A DNA stretch of 64,000 nt from Deferrivibrio essentukiensis. Lineage in GTDB: Bacteria; Chrysiogenota; Deferribacteres; Deferribacterales; Deferrivibrionaceae. The translations under genes and the position numbers were made by a program. The stretch lies in the NCBI RefSeq assembly GCF_020480685.1, contig NZ_JAJAFU010000005.1:1-64000 (forward strand), read 5' to 3'. Position 1 is the first letter of the stretch. The number at the start of each line of letters is the position of its first letter. The notes beneath the pieces are model-generated. The model saw only the letters and a list, made by a program, of their open reading frames with translations, had not been told where the DNA came from and did no database searches. Below, in pieces: positions 17,229-26,244 of this stretch.

Positions 17229-18510
17229 AAAATTTGTATATCAAATTTGGTAAAAATAGTGATATTTGAGGTATGTAGGTTATTATTAAAAGTCCTAATA
17301 ACAAAGCAAAAAACCATGGCATCGAAGCCCTTATTACTTCTTGTAGACTCATTCCTGATATCCCACTTGCAACAAAAAGGTTTAATCCTACCGGCGGAGT
17401 TAGCATTCCTATTTCCATATTAACAGTAATGATTATTCCTAAATGAATAGGGTCAATACCAAGTTTCATAGCTGCTGGAAAGATAAGGGGTGCCAATATC
17501 ATAATCAGGCTTGATGGTTCCATAAAGTTGCCACCAATAAGAAGCAGAATATTTACAAAAATAAGGAAAACAACCTTGCTAAAATTCATATCGATAATCC
17601 ACTGAGCAAGAGCTTGTGGAATCTGTTGTACTGTTAAAAAGTAAGCAAAGAGCATTGCATTTGCTATGATAAAAAGAATCATAGCCGAAGTAGCGGCAGA
17701 GTGCATAATTATCTTAGGCACATCGGCCCACTTTAAATCCTTGTAAATAAATTTTACTACTACAAATCCGTAAACAGCAGACACAGCAGCAGCCTCTGTA
17801 GGAGTAAAAATTCCGCCGTAGATTCCACCGATAACGATAACAATTACAAGAAGTGCCCATACAGACTCTTTAAATGCAGTAAAAATTTCTTTATTTGAAG
17901 CTCTTTTTTCTTTTTTAAATCCGGCTCTTCTTGCTGAGATGTATGTTACTACCATAAGCATTGTCCCCAGAAATATTCCTGGTATAAAACCTGCCATGAA
18001 AAGTTTACCAATTGATTGGTCGACAGTTACGCCGTAAACAATTAAAACGATTGAGGGAGGAATTAGAATACCGAGTGAGCCTGCTGTTACAATAGAGCCT
18101 ACGGAAAACTTTGGACTGTAGCCGGCATCTTGAATGGCGCCAATCATAATGGAGCCGATTGCTGCAACTGTCGCAGGGGAAGAGCCACTAACAGCAGCAA
18201 AAATTATACATGCAAAGATTGCGCTCATCGGCAGACCGCCTGGAAGATGTCCAACTAATGCTTTAGCAAATCTAATAATCCTTTCTGCTGCACCACCTTG
18301 AGATAAAAAATTGCCCGCAAGTACAAAAAGAGGTATTGCCATAAGGGCAAACTTATCTATTGATGTAAACATTTTTTGTGCGATAACAAGCGCTGGTATG
18401 TCAGTAAAAGCAAGCATAGTAATTGATGTGGCAAGGCCAAGTGAAACAGCAATAGGAATACCCAACAAAAGTGAGATAAATAAAAGTATAAAAAGTATAG
18501 AAGTTATCAT
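17227..18510 (-). CDS. dctM: TRAP transporter large permease DctM
   Basis: This is the large membrane subunit of a sodium-driven TRAP importer, 427 residues with about 12 hydrophobic segments. Family motifs are intact: AIPLFVLAGNFLSQGG near residues 58-73, AVSGSSPATVAAIG near 100-113, GILIPPSI, FTPTEAAAVSAVYG, and MLTPPVGLNLFVASGI near the C-terminus. Its start shares a base with the stop of dctQ. Together with the intact DctP and DctQ it should form a complete C4-dicarboxylate-type uptake system in the inner membrane. Confidence 0.94.
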   Translation of the reverse strand: MITSILFILLFISLLLGIPIAVSLGLATSITMLAFTDIPALVIAQKMFTSIDKFALMAIPLFVLAGNFLSQGGAAERIIRFAKALVGHLPGGLPMSAIFACIIFAAVSGSSPATVAAIGSIMIGAIQDAGYSPKFSVGSIVTAGSLGILIPPSIVLIVYGVTVDQSIGKLFMAGFIPGIFLGTMLMVVTYISARRAGFKKEKRASNKEIFTAFKESVWALLVIVIVIGGIYGGIFTPTEAAAVSAVYGFVVVKFIYKDLKWADVPKIIMHSAATSAMILFIIANAMLFAYFLTVQQIPQALAQWIIDMNFSKVVFLIFVNILLLIGGNFMEPSSLIMILAPLIFPAAMKLGIDPIHLGIIITVNMEIGMLTPPVGLNLFVASGISGMSLQEVIRASMPWFFALLLGLLIITYIPQISLFLPNLIYKF

Positions 18511-19034
18511 CAGTGTTGCTCCTTCATTACCATATCATAACTGAATTGATCAGCTGGAATTCTTATAGTTTTTATAATTTTTAGTAATACCTGATATGCG
18601 GCAATTGACATACTAATAGGTACACATAGGTATATAATCCAGAATGGTAATTGCAAATCGATTGATACCTGTTCGAGTTCGTAATTAAACATAACAAAGT
18701 CATAGCCCCATTTTACAATAAGCAAGAGATATATAAAGATTACTATAAGTGATAAAGATAGTATATATTTTGCAATCTTTGGTTTAATTGACTGTATAAT
18801 GGCCGTCACTCCAATATGAAGGCCTATTTTAAAACCATACGCTGAGCCAAAAAGTGCTGACCATATAAAAAGATAAGAAGTAAGCTCTCCGGCCCACGTA
18901 AGAGATGTACCAAAAACATATCTTAAAACTACATTTATAAAAGCTAACAGTGTGGCAACAGCCATCATTACTGTCATTACGGTCATATTTATATAGTCAA
19001 GATAACTGTCCAACTTTTCAAATAAATCTTTCAT
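18510..19034 (-). CDS. dctQ: TRAP transporter small permease DctQ
   Basis: This is the small membrane subunit of the TRAP importer, 174 residues with four predicted membrane segments. It contains the DctQ-type stretch AFINVVLRYVFGTSLTWAGE near residues 31-50 and the conserved GAHIG-like region (GLHIGVTAI). The start is set at 19034 because GGAG lies 6 bases upstream. An in-frame ATG at 19046 has no ribosome binding site. It lies 72 bases after dctP, with a hairpin in the gap. Confidence 0.9.
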   Translation of the reverse strand: MKDLFEKLDSYLDYINMTVMTVMMAVATLLAFINVVLRYVFGTSLTWAGELTSYLFIWSALFGSAYGFKIGLHIGVTAIIQSIKPKIAKYILSLSLIVIFIYLLLIVKWGYDFVMFNYELEQVSIDLQLPFWIIYLCVPISMSIAAYQVLLKIIKTIRIPADQFSYDMVMKEQH

Positions 19035-19059
19035 TGTTATCTCCATAATTCATAAATAA

Positions 19060-19080
19060 AGTCCGCCTAATAGGCGGACT
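19060..19080 (-). terminator. Intercistronic hairpin between dctP and dctQ
   Basis: AGTCCGCC (19060-19067) and GGCGGACT (19073-19080) form a perfect 8-pair stem with a 5-base loop. On the minus strand it is followed by TTATTTAT, not a full T run. It more likely attenuates transcription or protects the dctP message 3' end than ends transcription completely. This would raise binding protein over permease. Confidence 0.6.
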
Positions 19081-19106
19081 ATTTTAGTTAAATTAATTTA
19101 CAATAA

Positions 19107-20096
19107 TTATTTGATTGAAAGAGCAGCGTCAATATACTCTTTTCCAACCACTTCGTAAAATTCAGGATAAATCTTTTTCATTGTTTCTTGCCATACTTTC
19201 TTTTCTGCTTCAGAAAGCTCATAAATTTCAAGCTTGTTTAATTCTTTCACTTTATTGTAGTAATATTCATCAAGCTCTTTTGCTAACTTTCTTTCATATT
19301 CTGTTGCTTCTTTTACGGAATCAACAAATATCTTTTTCAAATCATCAGGAAGCTGTTTCATAAAAAGTTTACTTGTAACAAGCATATAACCTAAGTAACC
19401 ATGATAGCTAACTGTCACATATTTCTGAACTTCATAAAATTTTTGAGTATAAAAATTTGACCATGGATTTTCAGCGCCATCAACTACCCCCTGCTGCAAT
19501 GCAGAGTAAACTTCTGAAAATGGCAACACATGAGGTATACCACCAGCCACTTTAAACTGCTCTTCTAACACTTTAGAAGACATAATCCTGAATTTGATAC
19601 CATCCATATCTTCAGGTTTGATGATTGGTCTAACATTGTTTGATATAACTTTAAATCCATTATCCCAGAAAGCAAGACCAACAAGCCCTTTTTTCTCCAT
19701 CTGTGCCAATATCTTTTGACCCCATTCACCGTCCATATAGCTGTGAAGTTGCTTGTCAGACAAGAAAAGGAAAGGTAAATCAAAAAGTTGAAGCTGTGGA
19801 ACAAATCCGGTAAACTTTGAAAAGCTTGGGCAAGCAAGCTGAATTGCACCCATTTTTAGTGCTTCAACTGCTTCTCTGTCGTCGTAAAGTGATGCGTTAG
19901 GGTAAACTTCAACCTGAAACCTACCGTTTGATTTTTCTTCAAGAAGTTTCTTTAAATATTCTGCAGCTTTTCCTTTTGGTGTTTCAACTGCAACAACGTG
20001 ACTAAATTTAACCTTAATAGGTTTTGCAGCAAAAAGTGGTTGAATCATTAGTAATGTAGCTACAGCTACTAAAGCTGATAACTTTAAAAATTTCAT
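19107..20096 (-). CDS. dctP: TRAP transporter periplasmic binding protein DctP
   Basis: This 329-residue periplasmic C4-dicarboxylate-type binding protein is first in the dctPQM operon. The signal peptide covers about residues 1-23 (ends LFAA). Motifs are VKFSHVVAVETPKGKAAEYL, GIKFRIMSSKVL with the conserved arginine that binds the substrate carboxylate, and DGAENPWSNFYTQKFYEVQ, followed by YHGYLGY. The last block is typical of dicarboxylate-type DctP. AGGAGG lies 7 bases before the ATG. A sigma-54-type promoter starts 36 bases upstream. Confidence 0.94.
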   Translation of the reverse strand: MKFLKLSALVAVATLLMIQPLFAAKPIKVKFSHVVAVETPKGKAAEYLKKLLEEKSNGRFQVEVYPNASLYDDREAVEALKMGAIQLACPSFSKFTGFVPQLQLFDLPFLFLSDKQLHSYMDGEWGQKILAQMEKKGLVGLAFWDNGFKVISNNVRPIIKPEDMDGIKFRIMSSKVLEEQFKVAGGIPHVLPFSEVYSALQQGVVDGAENPWSNFYTQKFYEVQKYVTVSYHGYLGYMLVTSKLFMKQLPDDLKKIFVDSVKEATEYERKLAKELDEYYYNKVKELNKLEIYELSEAEKKVWQETMKKIYPEFYEVVGKEYIDAALSIK

Positions 20097-20132
20097 ATAC
20101 TATCCTCCTGTGATTATTATGACATTATCTTA

Positions 20133-20148
20133 AGCATTTTTTGTGCCA
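20133..20148 (-). promoter_or_regulatory. Sigma-54-type (-24/-12) promoter of dctPQM
   Basis: On the minus strand the sequence reads TGGCAC-N5-ATGCT, one mismatch from the sigma-54 consensus TGGCAC-N5-TTGCW, with the essential GG and GC exactly 10 bases apart. Transcription would start near 20122, leaving a short leader with the AGGAGG at 20104-20109. The neighbouring NtrC-type activator gene supplies a natural regulator. Confidence 0.72.
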
Positions 20149-20202
20149 TAATAATTATTCTATATTTTACAACACTTTTTTATTGGAGCGATGTAAAATT
20201 TG

Positions 20203-20236
20203 TTGCAAAATTGCGATTATGAGTAACATATGTTGC
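20203..20236 (-). promoter_or_regulatory. Paired palindromes upstream of the dctPQM promoter (candidate activator sites)
   Basis: Two 14-base inverted repeats lie side by side. TTGCA-N4-TGCGA is at 20203-20216 and GTAAC-N4-GTTGC at 20223-20236, with centres 20 bases apart. They lie about 88 and 108 bases upstream of the predicted dctP start of transcription, in the usual range for NtrC-family enhancer sites. Confidence 0.45.
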
Positions 20237-20297
20237 ACTTGATATTGTTATGGTTGATATTTATGTTATATATAAATAAATTATATTGTTATATTTA

Positions 20298-20313
20298 ATT
20301 GCATTTTTGCAAT
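20298..20313. promoter_or_regulatory. Perfect palindrome ATTGCA-N4-TGCAAT
   Basis: Both 6-base arms match exactly around TTTT. The half-sites resemble those at 20203-20216 (TTGCA-N4-TGCRA), which suggests the same binding protein. It lies about 184 bases upstream of the predicted dctP start and 58 bases before the chemoreceptor promoter, so it could serve either gene. Confidence 0.4.
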
Positions 20314-20370
20314 ATACTATCCTTCATTTATATAAAAGTATATTAAAATATAATATATTAAAAAAACAAC

Positions 20371-20397
20371 TAAACATTATTTTTTTGTTTACGATAT
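20371..20397 (+). promoter_or_regulatory. Candidate sigma-28 (FliA) promoter of the chemoreceptor
   Basis: TAAA at 20371-20374 is followed after 15 bases by TACGATAT (20390-20397). This matches the FliA pattern TAAA-N15-GCCGATAA at 5 of 8 positions in the second box, with the CGATA core. Chemoreceptor genes are commonly FliA targets. The rest of the 20097-20454 gap is AT-rich and holds the sites listed separately. Confidence 0.45.
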
Positions 20398-20454
20398 AGG
20401 AAGAAATATGGTAATTTATGATAGTATATAAATTATAATATTTAAGGAGGAGCT

Positions 20455-22173
20455 ATGAATTTAAAACTAAAAATTTCTCTTGTGATAAGTGCTGTAATAT
20501 TTTTATGTTTTGGTGTTTTATTTGCGATTACGGCATCCATTTCCAAAAAGGTTGCTATAAATTCTCAAGTGGAAAGAGCAAGAAATATTGTTGTTACCGC
20601 TGAGGGTGTAAGAGAATTTATGAGTGAAAAGTGGAATGCAGGTATTTATGATTTTGAAGAATTAAAAAAGGATGTTAATAAATTTTTATACGCAGTCCCG
20701 GTTGTCAGCTCTATTAAGATTTTAAAAAATAAGTCAGAAGAGCTTGGGGTTGGATTCAAAGTTCCTAAGATTTCTCCAAGAAATAAAGATAACACACCGG
20801 ATGAAACTGAAATTAACATTTTGGAAGAATTAAAGTCTAAAGACTCTGGAAGTGGTCAGACACCTGAAAAAGTTTTGGTTGATGATAAAAGTGGGTTTAT
20901 CAGGTATTTCAAGGCGGTAAGACTTTCAAAAGAGTGCGAATGGTGTCATGGTGATCCTGCGGACTCTGTGAAGTATTGGGGTAACTCAGATGGAATTGAC
21001 CCCACAGGCGTAAAGATGGAGGGGTGGAAAGCAGGTGAAGTTCATGGTGCTTTTGAAATTATGATTCCTCTAAAACCGATATATGCAGCCATTAATAAGA
21101 ACCTTTTAAAGGATTTTGTTGTTCTTATAATAGTAGTATTATTAGTTACTTTTTTAATTTTTTACTTAAATGATAAATTCATTTTCAAAAGGCTTAATGC
21201 CGTAAATCTTGCTCTAGGTGAGATTGCAAAAGGTGATTTCAGTAAAATGGTTGAAGATAAAAATTATACAGATGAGGTTGGAACAGTTGCTGCCTCAGTA
21301 AATCGGATGGTTGAAGATATTAAAAATGTGTTGATGGTTGTCGCTGAATCGGTCGATTCCCTTGCTTCAACTTCTGCAGAGCTTTCAAGTAATGCTGAGA
21401 TGATTGCTGCCGGTGCACAGGAGCAATCTGAACAGACAGCTACAACTGCAAGTGCAGTAGAGGAGGTAAACGCAACAGTTAATGAAGTAGCTCAAAATGC
21501 TGCGAATGTGGCAAGAAGCGCTAATGAGGCTAAAGAATCTGTTATTAAAGGGCACTCAGTTGTAGAGGAAACAAAAGAGATGATGGAAAGTATAGCAAGG
21601 ACAGTTCAACAGACAGCTGATACTGTCAGGACACTTGGGGAGTCAAGCGAGCAAATAGGCCAAATAATACAGGTAATTGATGAGATAGCTGACCAGACTA
21701 ATCTACTTGCTTTAAATGCTGCGATAGAGGCGGCAAGGGCAGGGGAGCATGGACGCGGATTTGCAGTAGTGGCTGATGAGGTAAGAAAATTAGCTGAAAA
21801 AACTGTCAAAGCAACAAAAGAGATTGCTGATATGGTGCAGATGATTCAGGCCGATACAGGTGGTGCTGTGGCAAGCATGTCTGAAGGTGTGGAGCAGGTT
21901 GAGATTGGGAAAGAGAAGGCTGAAGAGGCAAAAGTTGCCCTTGATACTATAAAAGTTAATGTGGAAAATGTATCTTTTGAGGTTGAGAATATTGCAAGAG
22001 CTACAGATGAACAGGCAAAAGCAACCGAAATGATGGCAAGTGCTGTTGAGAGTATTTCTAAGGTAAGCGCTGAAAATTCTTTAGCTGCTGCTGAATCTGC
22101 CCAGGCTGTAGAGATGCTTTCTAAACTTGCAAGTGACTTACAAACACAAATAAGTAGATTTAAAATTAAATAA
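20455..22173 (+). CDS. Methyl-accepting chemotaxis protein with periplasmic heme c motif
   Basis: This is a 572-residue chemoreceptor. There is a membrane segment at about residues 7-27, a periplasmic sensor of about 190 residues, a second segment at about 221-240, a HAMP domain (about 241-292) and a long signalling coiled coil. The tip [20 protein letters not shown] and [18 protein letters not shown]-type sequence are intact. The sensor contains C161-E-W-C164-H165, a CxxCH motif for covalent heme c attachment, in a region like the DUF3365/Tll0287 heme sensor family. A role in redox, oxygen or NO taxis is likely. GGAGGAGC precedes the ATG, and a terminator follows. Confidence 0.92.
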   Translation: MNLKLKISLVISAVIFLCFGVLFAITASISKKVAINSQVERARNIVVTAEGVREFMSEKWNAGIYDFEELKKDVNKFLYAVPVVSSIKILKNKSEELGVGFKVPKISPRNKDNTPDETEINILEELKSKDSGSGQTPEKVLVDDKSGFIRYFKAVRLSKECEWCHGDPADSVKYWGNSDGIDPTGVKMEGWKAGEVHGAFEIMIPLKPIYAAINKNLLKDFVVLIIVVLLVTFLIFYLNDKFIFKRLNAVNLALGEIAKGDFSKMVEDKNYTDEVGTVAASVNRMVEDIKNVLMVVAESVDSLASTSAELSSNAEMIAAGAQEQSEQTATTASAVEEVNATVNEVAQNAANVARSANEAKESVIKGHSVVEETKEMMESIARTVQQTADTVRTLGESSEQIGQIIQVIDEIADQTNLLALNAAIEAARAGEHGRGFAVVADEVRKLAEKTVKATKEIADMVQMIQADTGGAVASMSEGVEQVEIGKEKAEEAKVALDTIKVNVENVSFEVENIARATDEQAKATEMMASAVESISKVSAENSLAAAESAQAVEMLSKLASDLQTQISRFKIK

Positions 22174-22180
22174 ATAATAT

Positions 22181-22204
22181 AAGCCCTCATGTGAGGGCTT
22201 TTTA
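22181..22204 (+). terminator. Intrinsic terminator after the chemoreceptor gene
   Basis: AAGCCCTC (22181-22188) pairs with GAGGGCTT (22193-22200) around ATGT, followed by TTTAATT. It begins 7 bases after the chemoreceptor stop. Confidence 0.88.
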
Positions 22205-22218
22205 ATTGGGTGAAATTA

Positions 22219-23007
22219 ATGTATGAATACAGACTTAAAATTATTACAGATGAGCTTGAAGCTTCATTAAAATTATTGGATATCGATATTATTGAAGAGG
22301 ATATTTATTCTCAAAAAGAATATATTTTCTATTCTGACAAGAAGCTTTCAGATTTATTAGAATCAATGAATCTTGATTTTGTAGAGAATAACGTTGATAA
22401 TTTGGGTTGGCAGGAAAAATGGAAGGAATATTTAAAGCCCGGACTGCTGACAGAGAATGTAAAATATATTTTTGATGAAAAGGATAAAGTTGAGGGAAAA
22501 AAAAGTATTTTAATAAATCCTTCCCTTGCCTTTGGAACTGGTAATCACCCTACGACAAAGATTGCTGCAATGCTTCTTGAGGAGCTATCTTGCGGTAAAA
22601 TTATCCTTGATGTAGGTTGTGGAAGCGGGATTCTCTCTATACTTGCAAGTATTTCAGGCTCAGTCGCGGTATATGGTTTTGATGTGGATAAAGTAGCCCT
22701 TAGTAATACTTCCGAAAATATAGCTTTGAACAAGTGTGATAATATTTATGTTTGGGCAGGTGGAATTGACAGTATTAAGCAAAATATTACTTTTGATGTA
22801 GTATGTGCCAATATTATATCAAGTGTGCTGCTAAATATCAAAGATAAGCTGTTTAGTCATGCAGAAAAATATCTTATTGTTTCCGGAATATTAATTAATG
22901 AAAAAGATAATTTCCTTGAAAAGTTTAGAAATAATAAGTTTAATGTGTTAAAACAAATGGAAATGGATAACTGGTTTGGAGCTGTTTTTGAAAGGGTGAA
23001 TTTTTGA
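22219..23007 (+). CDS. prmA: Ribosomal protein L11 methyltransferase
   Basis: PrmA trimethylates ribosomal protein L11 with SAM. The protein has an N-terminal substrate-recognition region and a Rossmann methyltransferase domain from about residue 95: PSLAFGTGNHPTTK, then ILDVGCGSGILSI (SAM loop), and VCANIISSVLL where the family has the NxxA/NI motif. ATG 22219 is chosen because GGGTGA lies just upstream. A GTG at 22210 in the same frame is an alternative. It opens a tight run with rsmE and tadA. Confidence 0.92.
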   Translation: MYEYRLKIITDELEASLKLLDIDIIEEDIYSQKEYIFYSDKKLSDLLESMNLDFVENNVDNLGWQEKWKEYLKPGLLTENVKYIFDEKDKVEGKKSILINPSLAFGTGNHPTTKIAAMLLEELSCGKIILDVGCGSGILSILASISGSVAVYGFDVDKVALSNTSENIALNKCDNIYVWAGGIDSIKQNITFDVVCANIISSVLLNIKDKLFSHAEKYLIVSGILINEKDNFLEKFRNNKFNVLKQMEMDNWFGAVFERVNF

Positions 23008-23010
23008 TTG

Positions 23011-23709
23011 ATGGAAGGTATAAAGAGATTTTATTGGGATAATAAATTTGATGAACGGATAGAAATAAAAGGGGAAATACTCAATCATATAAAAGTCTTA
23101 AGACTCAAGGTGCAAGACAGGATTGTTCTGCAAAATGAGTTTAACATCGGCTTGTACGAGATAGAATCTTTAAACAAAAAAAACACTTTATTAAAACGAA
23201 TAAGCATAAAAAACTCAACAAGACCAAATTATAGACTAATCGCTTGTATATCTCTGATGAAAAGGGAATATATGGATAACTCAATAGAAAAATTGGCAGA
23301 GATTGGCGTAACTGAGATTATTCCCATAATAACAGAAAGAAGTTTGAGACAATTAAATAGCGAAACAATGTTAAGGTATCAAAAAAAAGCAATATTTGGC
23401 TCATTACAGGCTGAAAATAATTTCATTACAAAAGTAATGCCAGCAAGAGAGTTGAAAGATTTGATATTTAACGACTGTGAAAAAATATTATTTTACGAAA
23501 GAGCTGACAAACAATTTCCTAATGTTTCGTCTACTGATGTGGTATTTTTTATCGGCCCTGAAGGTGGACTATCTATGGATGAAGTCAATTATTTAAATAA
23601 GATTGGATTTAAAATATGCTCACCTTTTAAATCTGTTTTAAAGGGTGAAACAGCGGCAGTAGTGTTTGCGGGGCTTTTGAGGAGTGAGATTGAGAAACTT
23701 TCACTTTAA
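23011..23709 (+). CDS. rsmE: 16S rRNA (uracil-1498 N3)-methyltransferase
   Basis: RsmE methylates U1498 of 16S rRNA. This SPOUT-family protein of 232 residues has a PUA-like N-terminal part. Its C-terminal knot contains KLAEIGVTEIIPIITERS, FFIGPEGGLSMDEV and the conserved C-terminal VLKGETAAVVF. All are RsmE signatures. ATG 23011 is preferred over a TTG 3 bases earlier. The prmA stop lies just upstream, and tadA starts inside the last 20 bases. Confidence 0.92.
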   Translation: MEGIKRFYWDNKFDERIEIKGEILNHIKVLRLKVQDRIVLQNEFNIGLYEIESLNKKNTLLKRISIKNSTRPNYRLIACISLMKREYMDNSIEKLAEIGVTEIIPIITERSLRQLNSETMLRYQKKAIFGSLQAENNFITKVMPARELKDLIFNDCEKILFYERADKQFPNVSSTDVVFFIGPEGGLSMDEVNYLNKIGFKICSPFKSVLKGETAAVVFAGLLRSEIEKLSL

Positions 23710-24172
23710 TTTATGGGACAAAGAATATATGCAAATTGCACTTAATTATGCAAAAAAGGCTTTTGATAATGGTGATGTACCTGTCGGGGCTATAGTTGTA
23801 AAAGATGATAAAATTATAGGCAATGGCTTCAATATAAAAGAGAAGACAAAAGATCCTACTCAACATGCTGAGATTGTGGCAATGAGAGAGGCCGCAAATG
23901 TTATAGGGGACTGGAGATTAAACGATTGCACTTTATATTCAACATTAGAGCCTTGTATTATGTGTGCAGGTGCTATTTTGCATTTTAGAATAAACAGAGT
24001 TGTTTTTGGAGTGGCTGAGCCTAAATTTGGTGGGGTAATAACAAAGGCTAATCTATTTGATATAAATACGTTAAATCATAAAGTAGATTATGCTTACGGC
24101 ATTTATGAAGAAGAAATAAAAAGCATTATGAGGTTGTTTTTTAAAATAAGAAGAAGTATGAATAATAAGTAA
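23690..24172 (+). CDS. tadA: tRNA-specific adenosine deaminase
   Basis: TadA deaminates adenosine 34 to inosine in tRNA-Arg(ACG). Its substrate tRNA is in this window at 43843. Zinc-site motifs are HAEIVAMREA (H and catalytic E) and PCIMCAGAI (PCxxC). VPVGAIVV near the N-terminus is also typical. GAGGAG at 23679-23684 gives optimal spacing to TTG 23690, so that start is used. GTG 23684 would overlap the binding site. The first ATG would remove part of the N-terminal helix. The length of about 160 fits the family. Confidence 0.92.
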   Translation: MRNFHFNLWDKEYMQIALNYAKKAFDNGDVPVGAIVVKDDKIIGNGFNIKEKTKDPTQHAEIVAMREAANVIGDWRLNDCTLYSTLEPCIMCAGAILHFRINRVVFGVAEPKFGGVITKANLFDINTLNHKVDYAYGIYEEEIKSIMRLFFKIRRSMNNK

Positions 24173-24188
24173 ATTATAAGGTTTGATA

Positions 24189-26207
24189 ATGAAAAAAATA
24201 TTATCTGAACTAAATTTTGAGGAAATCTTTTATAAAAGCCCTTATCCTATGGCATTAGTGGACCCTCAGGATTTTAGAATAATAGAAGTCAATAGTGCTG
24301 CTATTGAATTTTATGGATACACTTATAAGGAGCTCTTAAAGCTAAATGCATTAGATATTACAAAAATCCCATTTGATGAGCAAAAAAATCGTGTAGATTT
24401 TATTACAACAAAAGGTGAAGTTAAATTTTTAAAACATTACCTTAAAGATGGATCAATAAAATATGTTAAAGTGTATGGAAGTATAATTAAAATTAAAAAT
24501 AAAGATTACTATTTTGTTACAATACATGATGTTTCTGATGAATATTATGCCTTTGAAAAGATAAGTCAATTAAATGAAAAACTAAATATTTTTGTAAAAA
24601 ACTCGTATAGCTATGAGTTTTTTGAAGATAAAATTGAAAATAAATTTTATTTTTCTGATAATTTTTATGAAATTTCTAAAAAAAGACCTGATGAATATAA
24701 TAACTCTCACGAATTATTGTTGGATATTGCACATAAAGACTTTAAGGAAATTTTAAAAAACCATATGTGCGAAGTCTGCTCTGATAGTTATCGTGTATTA
24801 CCCATTGAGATTAAGGTCATAACTAAAGATAACAAAGAATTGTGGATTTTACATATTTGTAAACCTGTTTTGAACAGTAAAAATGAGTGCGTGGGTGTCA
24901 GGGGGAGCAATATAAATATTACTCCAAGGAAAGAGTTGGAGTTTAATCTAAAGCAATATCTAAAGTATTTAAATACTGCACAATCTGTTTCAAAAACAGG
25001 CAGTTGGCACATAAATATTAAAAAAAATGTTTTATGGTGGTCGGATGAAATATTTAAAATATTTGGATTACCAAAAGAAACGAAGGTAAGTTTGGAGCTG
25101 TTTTTTGAGCGTATTCATCCTGACGATAGAGAATTTGTAGCACATGCATGGAGAAATGCGCTTGAAGGCAAAGTGTATGATATTGAGCACAGAATAATTG
25201 TTGGCAATACAATAAAGTGGATAAATGAAAAAGCTGAGATAGTAAGAAATGATAATAATGAGCCTATTGAGGCAATTGGGACGGCGAGAGATATTACTTC
25301 CGAAAAAAGATTAATAGATGAGATAAAAAAAGAAAACAGATTAATAGAATTACTTTTTGATCTTCTTCCAGGATTTTTATGGCTTATTGATAAAGATATG
25401 ATTATTCGCAAACAAAACAAAAATGCAGCGGAAAGATTTGGCAGCAAGTTAGGCGAAAAGTGCTATGAAAGTATATTTTGCGGGCAATTTATATCCAAAC
25501 AACAAAGATATATTCTTCCAAATGATTTGAGTTTTACAGATATAAAATGTGATTTTTGTTTGGCATCTGAATCTTTAGAGCAAAAAACTGAATTTAGTAT
25601 TGAGATAGAAGATAGTCACAATGGAAAATTTTATAAAGCATGGTGGATACCTATTAATGAGGTTGAGTTTATTCACTATATGATTGACATTACCGAGCAA
25701 AAAGAATCTGAAGATTATTTTAGGGAAATGTCAATGAAAGACTATCTGACAAAAGTTTATAATAGGCGCTATTTTAGTGAAAGATTTGAAAGTGAGCTTG
25801 AGCTTGCTAAAAGGGCAAATCGCACATTTTCTTTAGTTATTTTTGATATTGACCATTTTAAACAGGTTAATGATACCTATGGTCATAATGTAGGGGATAC
25901 AGTCTTAAAAAGGATTAGCGAGCTTGTAAAAAACAGATTAAGAAAAGTGGATGTGTTTGCAAGGTGGGGTGGAGAAGAATTTATAATACTTTTGCCTGAA
26001 ACAAAGCTCAATAGTGCTATAAATTTGGCTGAAAATTTAAGGAAAATGATAGAGGAAGCCCAAATATTGGATGATAGAAAAGTAACCGTTAGTTTTGGTG
26101 TTACAGAATATAAAAATGGAGATACGGTTGATTCTGTCGTAAAGCGTGCTGATGATATGCTGTACAAAGCAAAGAGTTCGGGGAGAAATAGGGTTGAGTG
26201 GGAATAA
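24189..26207 (+). CDS. Multi-PAS diguanylate cyclase
   Basis: This 672-residue cytoplasmic protein probably makes cyclic di-GMP. It contains a PAS at about residues 10-125, a further PAS-like region, and a PAS_3-type domain at about 255-380 (SVSKTGSWHI to TARDITSEK). A fourth PAS at about 385-505 is cysteine-rich (C425, C431, C454, C457). The GGDEF domain follows, with the active site GGEEF at 594-598 and the RKVD inhibitory site at 585-588, so catalysis and feedback both look intact. No membrane segment or EAL domain is seen. AAGG lies 7 bases before the ATG. Confidence 0.9.
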   Translation: MKKILSELNFEEIFYKSPYPMALVDPQDFRIIEVNSAAIEFYGYTYKELLKLNALDITKIPFDEQKNRVDFITTKGEVKFLKHYLKDGSIKYVKVYGSIIKIKNKDYYFVTIHDVSDEYYAFEKISQLNEKLNIFVKNSYSYEFFEDKIENKFYFSDNFYEISKKRPDEYNNSHELLLDIAHKDFKEILKNHMCEVCSDSYRVLPIEIKVITKDNKELWILHICKPVLNSKNECVGVRGSNINITPRKELEFNLKQYLKYLNTAQSVSKTGSWHINIKKNVLWWSDEIFKIFGLPKETKVSLELFFERIHPDDREFVAHAWRNALEGKVYDIEHRIIVGNTIKWINEKAEIVRNDNNEPIEAIGTARDITSEKRLIDEIKKENRLIELLFDLLPGFLWLIDKDMIIRKQNKNAAERFGSKLGEKCYESIFCGQFISKQQRYILPNDLSFTDIKCDFCLASESLEQKTEFSIEIEDSHNGKFYKAWWIPINEVEFIHYMIDITEQKESEDYFREMSMKDYLTKVYNRRYFSERFESELELAKRANRTFSLVIFDIDHFKQVNDTYGHNVGDTVLKRISELVKNRLRKVDVFARWGGEEFIILLPETKLNSAINLAENLRKMIEEAQILDDRKVTVSFGVTEYKNGDTVDSVVKRADDMLYKAKSSGRNRVEWE

Positions 26208-26244
26208 AGCTTGAAAAATAAATTTATTAACATAGTGTTTTAAT

